A stretch of 64,000 nucleotides of DNA from positions 49,921 through 113,920 of the forward strand of contig JASGUU010000069.1 of NCBI GenBank assembly GCA_030057555.1, written 5' to 3'. The stretch's first letter is position 1; every line of letters begins with the position of its first letter. Made by a program: the position numbers and the translations under genes. This stretch comes from Bacillota bacterium (GTDB lineage Bacteria; Bacillota; Clostridia; Saccharofermentanales; Fastidiosipilaceae). Under the pieces are notes generated by a model that was not told the DNA's origin, did not search any database, and saw only the letters and a list, made by a program, of their open reading frames with translations. Below, one piece after another: positions 1 through 12,000 of this stretch.

Positions 1-50
1 GAATGAGTAGGGCCAATGGCGTCTTAGCCTGGTCTACGGGAGTTGTTGCC

Positions 51-3000
51 ATGTCGTGGATGAAATCCCCAAAGAACACGAAGCAGATCCTCAACAAAGC
101 GCTGAGCCTGCTCCTGCTCGCTGCCTTCCTGCTGGCGCTTTTTACACCGAATCTGGTTGACGCCGGAGACGAAGGCGAAGCAGTGAATCCATCTCTCTCT
201 CCCGAGACCATCGTGACGGAGATGGGAGCGGATGAGGTGCCTCCCGCGTCAACGGAGCAGGGCACAGACGAGGAGCTTCCTCAGGCAGACGAGGAAACCA
301 CAGCGTCCGTCCCCGCTGAAGAGAGCGCGACGCTGGAGGAACAGCCGCCTGTTGAAGGTCAGGAGTCAGAGCCCGCAGACACGGAGCTGCCGTTGGATAC
401 GAGTGTGCCTGTCGAGGAGTCCGAGTCTGCGGACACGACCCCTGCCACAGAGGACCTGCAGCGTTCCAGAGGGGCAACGGAAACGACGCCCGTGACCAGA
501 GGAGGCGGGGATCCCGGCGCTGTTTTCCTGTACGAAATCATCGCTGAGGGCACGGCGGTACGCGTGACCGGCTGGACGGGCACGGAGACGACCGTGACCA
601 TCCCCGAGACGATCGAAGGCCTGCCCGTGACGGAGATCACCAGAGGCGATGTCTCATCTTTTCAGGCGCGTGGACTGACGGCTGTCAGCATCCCAAAGAC
701 CGTTACGAAGATCGGCGACTACGCATTCGCCGAAAATGACATCGCGACACTCGACATTCCCGCCGACAGCAGCCTGGTGGAAATCGGCGCCTACGCTTTT
801 GCCGACAACCTCCTCACCGGCTTCACCGCACCCTCGACCCTGCGGATCATCGGCGGACAGGCTTTCGCACAGAACAGACTCACCGCCATCAGTCTGAATG
901 TCGGCCTGGAGTCGATTGGCAATGAAGCCTTCGCGATGAACTGTCTGACGGAGGCGACCGTGCCGGACTCGGTGACGAGTTTTGGCAGCAGCGTCTTTGA
1001 CGGCAACGGTGGCCGCTTCGTCAAGGTCTATACGGACAGCTCCGCCGTTCCCCCATACGAGAACAACGGTCCCGTGTCCTTTGGCTATGTTGTCAATCCG
1101 ATTACCGTGACGATCAAATATATCGATCAGAAAACGCGCGCTGAAGTCATGTCGAGTGTCACGCTGGGCGACGACATGACAGATGCCAACGGCGTCTTTG
1201 TCAAGGACGTGGAAATGACCTATGAGCCGCCGACCCTGTCGGGCTACTATGTCGAGCCTTCCATTACCTTTACGCCGGATCGGGACGGCTATGTCCTGAC
1301 CATTGAATACATCCCCGAGGGACCGCCGACACTGACCTGTCCCGCCACCATCCGGCTGCCGGAGGGTCTCACGCCTGAGGAAGCCGAGGCACGGATTCTC
1401 GATGCCATATCAGCTGTGGACTATACAGGGAAGGACATCTCGGACAGGGTGACGGTCGACCTCAGCGGGCTCGATGTGGGGACGAACGGCTTCTACTCCA
1501 TCACGATCAGTCTGACGGATGACTACGGCTACGAGATCAGTGAAACCGTGCAGGTGCAGGTGGGTGCCTACGACTGGTTCAACCATGAAATCGGCGGTGG
1601 CTGGGTACTGGGCGACTTCACCTTCTCCGCCGATGGAAAAACCCTCAACGGTCTCAGTTCGCAGGGCATCACGAAGCTGCGCAACCTGCCTGCCGGCGCC
1701 AGAAATCTCGTCCTGCCGGCGCACAGCTACAACAACCCCGAAGTACCGATCATGGCGATTGCGAGCCAGGCTTTTTACAGCAACATCTACAACGTTCCAC
1801 TTGAGACAGTGGATTTCTCGGCGTTGAAGGAGCTGCGGACGATCGGCAGCTACGCGTTCTACTCCTACAGCCGGCCGCGGGCGAGTGCGATCAGCACGGT
1901 TATCGGCTTTAACGAACTGACGAAGCTGGAATCGATTGGCGACTATGCCTTCAGGGGGACGACCGCTGCGTTCGATCTCGACGGCTTTAACAACCTGCAA
2001 ACGATCGGATATTCCGCCTTCGCAAGCTACAGCACGAGCTATCAGGGACCCACGATCACGCTTGGCTCCCTGCCCGCTCTGACAAGGATCGGCGCCTCCG
2101 CCTTCAGCGGTGCAACGGTGCCGGTGGCGGATCTGCGCGGCATGCCCAATCTGACCGGCATTGAAAGCTCCACCTTTTATTATGCCAAAGTGAAGGAGAT
2201 TTACTTCCCCGAGGTCGATCACAACTTTTCGATCGGCTATCAGGCATTTTACGGAGAAAGCAGCGAGCTCACGATGATTGACTTTACGCCGATCGCGGAG
2301 CATCTCACCTCGATCGGCTCAGAGGCGTTCAGACATGTCTACAGTCCCTCCAATCTCGCAACCGTGGTGGTCTGGCCCGACATGCCGAAGCTCTCCTCCG
2401 TCGGAAGCCGGATCTTCTGCAGCCGCAATCTGGACACGAGCCTCGATCTCTCGGGCAGTCCGCTGCTCGTGACGATTGGCTCCAATGCCTTTGAGCAGGC
2501 GGGCCTGACCGGGGTCGTGCTGCCTGAGACGGTGGAGAATATCGGTTCCTCTGCCTTCTACAACAACAGGATCACGGAGCTCGATTTCAGTCTGCTGCCC
2601 GCCCTGAAGACGATTGGGAATTCCGCCTTCCAGACGAACCGCTTCACTGCCGTTGATCTCAGCAACCTGGCCAGTCTGACCAGCATCGGCGATTCTGCAT
2701 TCAGATACAATCAGATTGAGTCGGTGAATCTGGATGAGCTGCCGCAGCTGAAAACGATCGGCAACTATGCCTTTGCCAACAACAGAATCACGGACCTCAC
2801 GTTCGGCGCTTTGCCGGAACTCGAGGTCATCAAAACATATGCGTTCTACAGCAACCAGCTGGCCAGCCTGACGATTGCCAATCTGGAGAAGCTGAAGCGC
2901 ATTGAGAATTACGCCTTTTACGCGAACAGACTGACGGATCTGACCATCAGCGACAATCCCGAGCTGAGTTCGCTCGGGAACTACACGTTCTACAGCAACC

Positions 3001-6000
3001 AGCTGGCCGAAGTGACCTTGAACAACCTGCCCGGGCTCCTGGAGCTCGAGCCCTACGTTTTTACCAGCAATCCCGGCCACGATGCCTATTACAACAACGT
3101 CGTCGTCTGGGATCTGCCGGCCGAAGCCTCTGTCATTCCCTCAAAGGCGAACTACCTCGTCAATCCTGATACCGAAGAGCCCCTGACAGGTCCCTGGGTC
3201 GCCGATGACTTCACCTACACGGTCACGAACGGCGAGGCCACGATTACGGGCTTTTCCGAGCAGGGAGCCAAGCGCTTCGGCTCGGGTGTGAGACCGGTTG
3301 TCTTCCCGGCAGGTGATCCGGACGGGCTTCCCGTCGTCGGCATCGCGGATTATTCCTTCGCCAACAAAAACATCGGTTCCATCGATCTCACGGGCATGAC
3401 GAAGCTGCGCACGATCGGGGTGAATGCGTTCTATAACAACGCGCTGAGCGAGGTCAGCTTCAACGGCCTCGACAGTCTCACAGAAATTGGCAACAATGCC
3501 TTCGGCAACAACAAACTGACCGAGCTGGACCTCGGCATTCTGCCGAAACTGACCAGAATCGGCGGCTCCGCCTTCTCCGGCAATACGATTTCGAAGCTCA
3601 AGCTTGACGGCGCTGTTTCTCTCGAGTCCATCGATTCATCCGCCTTTCAGGGCAACCGCATTTCGGAGCTCAACTTCGGCTACCTGCCGAAACTGCGGCT
3701 GATTGGCAGCTCCGCCTTCTACAGTCAGGGCGGCGATCCTCTCAGTCTCGATCTGTCGGGTCTTCCCGCCCTGGAAAGCATCGGATCCAGAGCGTTCGAG
3801 AGCACGAACCTGGTCTCTCTCAACTTTGGCGATCTGAAGAATCTCACGATCATCAATTCTGATGCCTTTGCGAGTCACAGGCTGACAGGCGAGCTGGATC
3901 TGTCAGGTCTGGATGCCCTGACCACAATCGGTTCCGATGCCTTTGAGTGCTATTCGTCCAGTGCCTACGGCATCACAAACGTCTTATTCCCCGCGAGCGG
4001 CAACCTGCTCCACATCAACAACTATGCCTTCCGCTACAACCGGCTGACGGAACTGGATCTGAGTCCGCTGAACAGACTCAGCACGATCGGCAGCTATGCC
4101 TTTGCCTACAACTACATCGAAAACATCATATTCCCTCAGGATCCACCTCTGACATCCATCGGCAGCTACGCCTTCCAGTCCAACAGGTTGACGGAGCTGG
4201 ATCTGAGGCCGCTCAGCAGGCTGAAGTATCTCTACTATTCGACCTTCGGCTACAACGCAATCGGCGATGTCTGGGCCCCGGACAGCCTCACCTCGCTCAA
4301 CAATTATACTTTCATGTATAACAAGTTGAATGTGGGATCCTCTGTTTACTCGGAAGCGATTATTCACATTGGTGATCCGACAGGACTCAGCAACTACCTG
4401 TCCGGTGGCTGGGGACATCTGATTAACCCCAAAAAACTCTACTTCACCTACAAGGATCGCGAAGGCAACGAAATCCTGCCGAGCCGGACCGAGTACTACA
4501 AAGGCAGCAATGCCAGTGAAACCTATTATGCGCCTGACATGGCCGAGTATCTGGCCAATCCGGCTTCGAAGACGGTCACGTTCGAGGAGCATCAGAACGA
4601 GTACTTCATTAACTTCGTCTATGACAAGCTCGAGTTCTTCGAGACAGACGCGTTTACACTCGGACATACCAATGTCGGCACGAACCGGGCCTATGTCGGA
4701 AATCACCTGTATACGAATCTGACGCTCGCACTTTCGTCCGGGCAGGAGACTTACGAGAACGTCGAGCTGCGCGTCTATTACAATCCGGAATATATCAACA
4801 GCGCGGAGGTCACGGCACCGTTGATGGGCGATGCCTATACGATCACGAAGCCGACCGACGGCAAACCTTACATTTCCTTCCATTTCCCAAAGCTCGTCGG
4901 TGGCCAGTCCTTTGTAATTCCCGTAACCTGGGCCTTCAAGACGGATTACACGCCGCAGGATCAGGCCGAAATCCTCTACACGCAGCTGAGAAGTGCTGAC
5001 AATCAGGTGCTGGCCTTTGCCACCGATGGGGCAGGGCATCCCGCGAACCCGACGATTGAGGCCTACTACCATGAGCCCTACATAGAAAAGGGTGCCGTGG
5101 GAACGAACCAGTACAACGGTGGCCCCCGCGTGGCCGGCAGCTTCACGACGACGGAAATCGAGGGTGAGGACATCGTTCACGTAGACGTGCCCGTTGATGT
5201 GGCGTACAGCTTCCGCATCATGCAGACGGCCAACACGTCCAACTTCGACCGCAATATCGAGACGATCACCTACATCGACACGCTCCCGACCTATCAGGCG
5301 GTGGAGGACGGACAGATTGTCACCAGGACGGCCGTCATCAATTTGTCGACGAGCCCCGGCTGGTCCTACTATGATCCCGTCAGCGAAATGCCCGTCGAAG
5401 GCCCGACGGCCTACGGCATTGTGACCGTGCCCAACTACGACAAGGACTTTGCCTACTCGTATCCGACGCTGAATCTGCAGTTCCCCGGCGGCATCAAGGA
5501 TCAGACGGTCAAGAATCAGGTGGAGGCCAGGCTCACACCGGCGAACAGGCCGGACGGGGAGCCGATCATCGTGACCTCGGACGATGTCAACATCTCCCTG
5601 ATCGCGGGTACGGTGCCGAATCCGCCCGTATATGTCACGGTGACAACGCTGACCAAGACAGTCGCGCCCCGGACGGTGCTCGACTATCAGCCGACGAAGG
5701 AGGCCGCGGGCTTTACCTGGCCGGTGCGCTTTACCGTCGGCACCGATGATCTCGCCCTGGCCAAGGTCTTCACCAATGTGGTCTTCGAGGACTTCGCCCT
5801 GGACGACCGTCTGGTCTACACGAAGGTCCAACTGCCCAGCACGGGCCATGTGGCGGTCGTGAAGGCCTGGCGGGCCGACGGTACGGAGATAGAGGATTAC
5901 GGCGGGGAGACCAGCGGTGGTGTCTTCGAGTTCCCGCCCTACAGTCCGGGCATGGAACGCATCGACAGGATCACGGTCGATCTCGGCGACAGGGAGGTCA

Positions 6001-9000
6001 TGACCGGCTACAGCATCAACGTGATGACGACCTTTGCAAATCCCTCGGATGAGACCGCGGACGACTACGCGTACTACGATACGGAGAATCATGCCAACAA
6101 CTACATGCCCAACTCGGCCAGAGTCACGGCGAGCTATACGGCGGAAGGCGAGTCCGGCGACTACAGCTCCGGGACGGTGAGCGACCGCGTCCAGATCCTG
6201 CCCTTCACCCTGAAGGCAATTCCGGACAAGACCCAGACCTTCCGTTCATCCGAGCCCGGCCAGGATCCGACCAGCCAGCTCCCGCACTATCCCGGCGACG
6301 AGGGGACATACACGATCAGTATCAAGAGGAGCCTCAACGGCCGTCCCTTCACCATGACGGACGCCGACCTGCCGATCGAAAACTTCCGCATGGTCGACCT
6401 GCTGCCGCTCGACATCGTTGTCAAACCGGAAGACATCCGGCTGTCGGCGGAGTTTGCCGCCCAGCCCGGAGCCGGCTTCGAAATGCTGGCCGACTACGGC
6501 TCGACGGGCCGTGTCGCGATCATCTTCACGGCTGATTCCGTGGCCGCCAACGTCACGACGGTCGCCAGCATTGATGCCAAGATCGATCTGGCGATGAGCG
6601 CCGGCTACCATAAGAATGATCTCTACATGTCCTTCAACACAGGGCCGGGGCATGACTGGGAATACGGACAACCGGTGACCGCCGATGATCTGGGCGACAG
6701 TCCTGAAAATCCCTACATGTACGACTATGTCTCGCTCTTACTGGTGAAGGCGCAGGCGATGAATGCCATCAAGTATGTGCGCAATGCCAGACTCGACACG
6801 GCTACGGGCCGGCTCGTCGGCACCGGCACCTGGACCGAGGGCATCTATACCGGGGATGAGGAGTATTTCCAGTATCGGCTTTTCGTCAAGAATGACACCG
6901 TCGAAGATCGCGACAAAAACGAGATCTATGATGTCTTCCCCCGCTACCTCGATCGCATGATTCAGATGAACACGCAGGGCCAGCGCGCCAACCGCGGTTC
7001 GGCCTTCAGCAACAGGATTCTCGCTGCGCGACTCGAAGGGACGACGGCGGACGAGTTCCGGATTGAGTACACGACCGATACCACGGTCGCCAACATTCCG
7101 AATGGCACCGAGGCGGGCGTCTACCTCAGGGCCCGTAGCTGGGTTCCCGCCGGTCCCGACGGGTCGGCCCCGGAGGGTGCGACGGCCATGCGTATCATCC
7201 CGAAGGACGGCTCCACCGGCATGATCAAAAAGGACGATACCCTCATCGTCATCGTCGATGCCCAGGCTCCGCCGTACAACGCCGATACCTCGGGCAGACG
7301 GGGTTATAACAGTTTCGTTCGCATCGACGATTCGCTCGAGACATTTATCGAGGTCCCGTCTGTCTGGAACGAAGTGCCGACGCCGCTGGGCACGCTGCGG
7401 GTAGGCAAACGCTCACGCACCTTCGACCCCGCGAAACCCGGAGTCGTCGCCTATGATGTGCCGCTGGCCGGCGCGGAGTTTACCCTCTATTCCGAAAGTG
7501 GCATTCCACTCAGAACCGCTGTCAGCAATGACGATGGCTTCGCCGTCTTTGAGGATCTGCGGGTAGGCACATATCTGCTCGCCGAGACGGCTGTCCCAGC
7601 GGGCCATTATGAGCCGGAGGAGAGTACGCAGATCAAGGTGGAGAGGTCGGTCTGGGAGAAACAGGCCAATCTCGTCTACACGGTCGGTCCGTTCTACAAC
7701 GAGCCGGTCGTCAGCGGAACGGTTGTGATCGAGAAGCGCAACGCAGCCGGCGAGATCATGCCGGGCATCTCCTTTGCCCTGACGGACACGGCGAGCGGCG
7801 ACAAGTACATGGCCACGACCGGAAGCGACGGCCGGGCGACATTTGCCAATGTTCCCTACGGTGCCTATACGCTCACCGAGACCAACGCCCCCAGGCTGCT
7901 GGCGCCGATTGCTCCGATCATGGTCAAGATCGATGTGCCGAACAAGGTGGTGGACTACACCGGTACGGCGGCGCTGCGCAACGACAGGGCCAATGTGGCT
8001 CTGTTCAAGCTCGGCATACGCGGCGCACTCGACAGCAGCAAAGACCTGTCGCAGTACACGAAGTCGGACGGCACCGTTGTCGCCGAATCGTGGCGCTTCG
8101 AGATCCGGAACCTGACAACTGTCAGCGAGTCGCCGCGACAGGTGAACTACACCAGCAGCCATGTGAGAAACGGCTTCAGGATCGAGGAACTCAGGGTCGG
8201 CGATCTCTACGAGATCGAGGAGCTTTCGGGCCCGGCGCAGACCCAGACCGTGTACATTCACAACAAGACTGTCTACCAGTTCAGGATCAACAAGGCCGGT
8301 GTGCTGGTTGACGCCGATGGCGAGCCCTTCAGGGCGCAGAGCATCTACTTCCCCAACGCACGGAAGACGGTCGACGGCGCCGTTGTCGTCACCAAGGTAG
8401 ATACCGAAGGAGCGCCGCTGCAGGATGCCGTGTTCAGTCTGGCCATGCTGAACAAGGCCACCTCGACCTTCGAGGTGCTGTACGAGGCAAATTCAGATGC
8501 CGACGGCCGGGTGACATGGGACGAGCTCGAACCCGGCAGCTACGAAATCCGGGAAGTCGCGGCGCCGGTGGGCTATATCAGAACCAGTGATGTCTACCGC
8601 TTCGTCGTCGAAGATTTCGCTACGACAAGCATGCTGACCAATTCCAGCTACGCGCATCGAGAGGGAGGTCTGACCCATAACTTCAGCTTCACGGCCGTCA
8701 ACCGGGAGATCAATCTCAGCCTCGTCAAGCGGCATCTGGTGGCCACCAATGTGCCCGAGGCAGAGAAGGATGCCCTGCTCGCGCAGAATCCCGCCTACAG
8801 GGCGGTCGCGAAACCGGTGGGCTATGACGTCTATGAAGTTCTGGCCGGCGCCACGTTCACGCTCTACAGGGAAGTCGACGTGAATGGTGTCAAAGTCAGG
8901 GAGGTCATCGCCGAGAATCTCGTTTCCGATGCGGAGGGCCTGATTTCCGTGGACGGAATCTCCGGGTTCAGCTGGGACGAGACGGCCATCTACTATCTCG

Positions 9001-12000
9001 AAGAGACGGCGACAGTGGACGATACCTGGCTGCTGCCGGAAAAAATGCTGAAGATCGACCTGCCGGCCGTGATCCGGAGCAATCCCACCGGCGTGGCCAC
9101 TGTCTTCATGGAGAACCAGAAGAAGGTCGGCGAGATCCTGGTCTCCAAGTACGACCGCTATACAGGTACCAAGCTCACGGGCATCACATACACGCTCTAC
9201 AGAGGGACGAAGGACAACTACCTGAGCGATCCCAATCCGGTCGTGAAGAAAACGGGTTCCTCCGGCTATCTGAAGTTTGACGGTCTGCTGCCGGGAAACT
9301 ATATCCTGGAAGAGACGGCGACCCTGGAAGGCTACATCCGGGATGAGACGCTGTATGAGATCGAGGTGACGCCCGACAATCGCTACTTCTACTACTACCT
9401 CTACAACATGAGGGCTGGTGAGCTGCTCGACATCCCGGTCAAAAAGGTCTGGCTCGGCGAAGTGCCGGATTATGCCGAGGGCGAGGGCCTCGTCGTCGAG
9501 CTCTACGAAGGGACCAGTACCACGCCCATGGAGTCTGCGCTGCTGACGGCGGAGGGCGGCTGGTCGCATACCTTTGCGGGCCTGCTCAAGCGCGACAACC
9601 AGGGCAGGGTCTACACCTATGTCATCCGCGAAGGGGCCATCCCTGCGGGCTACGAGATCGCGGTCGGCGAGGGCACGGTCAAGGGTTCCTCCTACGGCCT
9701 CGACGTGACAGTGGCGGATGAAGTGGTTCTGAAGAACCACGCTCTGGGCGACCTGACGGTGACAAAGACCTGGCAGGAGCGCTATGACGAACTCCGGCCG
9801 GCTGCCGTCGTGGTGACCCTGATGCGGGCGGCATACAACGCCGATACGGGCGCCTATGGTGAATTCACCAGCCAGGGCGATCCTGTCAACATTTCCGCTG
9901 CGACGGGTTGGGCCCATACCTGGACCGGGCTCAAGACGCATGATGTGGATGGCAGGCCCTATCGCTACAAAGTCGTCGAGGCCGCTGTCACAGGCTATCA
10001 GCTGGTGGCCCACACACCGGCCCAGGTTGAACTGACAGGCGGAGCCGAGGCCGATATCGAACTCGTCAACCGCCAGTATCTGACGCAGAAGGCAAGAAAA
10101 GCCTGGTCCGACAATGCGCCTGCGGTCAAGCCGGAGATTGTATTCCAGCTGGTGAGAAAAACGGACGACATGACCGACTTTGAGCTTGTCGACGGGGCGG
10201 CTCTCAAGACCATTCCTGACGGCTCCGCGGAGGTCGAGTGGAACGGCCTGCCGGCCACGGACGAAGAGGGGAACGTCTATACCTACTCCGTTTATGAGGG
10301 CTGCATCAACGACGACGATGAATTTGTCCAGCTGATACCGGAGAACTACCGCGCCGAAACCACCTTTGCACCGATCCTGAATGAGGACAACGTCGAGATC
10401 GGCACGGAGATCATCGTAACCAACACCTGGCAGGAGACCAGTCTCACGGCAACGAAGACCTGGTCGGGCAATGCGCCGACGGTCAAGCCGGAGGTCGAAC
10501 TGGTGCTGCGCCAGAACGGCGAGCTCTACAACGGCACGGGTGTGCCGGTCACCCTCCAGAATGGAGATACCGAGGCCAGCTGGAAGAAGCTGCCGCGCTA
10601 CTATTACACAGTGGATGCGGACGGGACGGTGACCGAGCATGAGTATCGCTACTCGGTCGATGAGATCAATGTCCCGGAGAGCTATGACAAAGTCCTCGAC
10701 AGCGATACCGGGGTCCGGAACGAATATCATTCCGTCGTTCTGGAGGCGAGGAAGATCTTTGACCTCGACCTCGTCGAGGAAGACTTTGCCGGAACGGACA
10801 TGAGGCCGGCGGAAATCCGCTTCAGCCTCTACAAGTCGACGTACGATGCCAATACGGGCACGACCTCCATGCAGAAGTATGATGAAGTCGTTCTCGACGG
10901 TGTGGTCGACGCGGACATCACGGATGCCGGCGAGATTGAAGAGTGGCACTACATCTGGAACCGTCTGCCGAAGTACTATGAGGTCGTGGATGCGGATGGT
11001 TCGATTACGCGCCATGAGAACGAGTACAGGGTCATTGAAGAGATCATCCCGAGGTACTACGAGCTGCTGGGCTCGGAGGACGTATCTGAGGGAGAGCTCT
11101 TCAGCTGGCAGGTTACAAACCGCTACCGCAACGCCTTTAATGCCCACAAGACCTGGGATATCGGCGCCAAAACTGTGGCCGGGCTCGGTGGTCTGCCGTC
11201 CGTTCAGCTGCAGCTGTACCGCGGCATCGTTCTGGACGACGGGACGCGGGTAGCTACTTCCGACTGGACGGAGACGGTCGGCGAGCCCGTCACACTGGAC
11301 GGCCAGGCGGACGATCCCCTGCCGGGCGTCAGCCGCGAGACGACACAGGCCGACAGCCTCACCTGGACCTATGCCTGGTTCGATCTGCCGATTTACGGTG
11401 AGTGCACGGTTGACAGTCTGGCGGACTATGGCATCGCAAACGGGGATCGCGTGCGCTACTTCTACTACGTCGAGGAGGACAGCACGGCGCCGGCTCTGGA
11501 AGACTACTCGCTCGATGCCATCAGTTCGGCCTCGACACTGCTCGTCAACCGTCTCGACAAAACAGACTTCACGGCGAAGAAGGAATGGGTCGACGGACCT
11601 GTGGACGACAGACCCGCGGTCGAATTCGTCCTCTACGCCGACTACCTCGACCCGGCTACGAATGAGAGGAGCACGGCCGAGGAGGTCAGACGTGTCACAC
11701 TGGACGGTGTGGCTGACGATACCGGTGAAACCGGGTCCTGGACCTGCCATTTCGAGAATCTCAGGCATTATGTCAAGAACGCGGATGGCAGCTACCTGAA
11801 GGATGCTGACGGACAGCCGGTTCTCTACCGCTACTTCGTAAAGGAAGAGAACGTACCGACCGACTACCGGATTTCGAGCGAGACGGACAGCACGATTACA
11901 AACAGCTATGTCATTCCGAAATTTGACATCGAAGTCAAAAAGACCTGGAACGGCGGCTATCCTGCCGACTACGAGCGGATCGAGTTCGAGCTCTACCGCA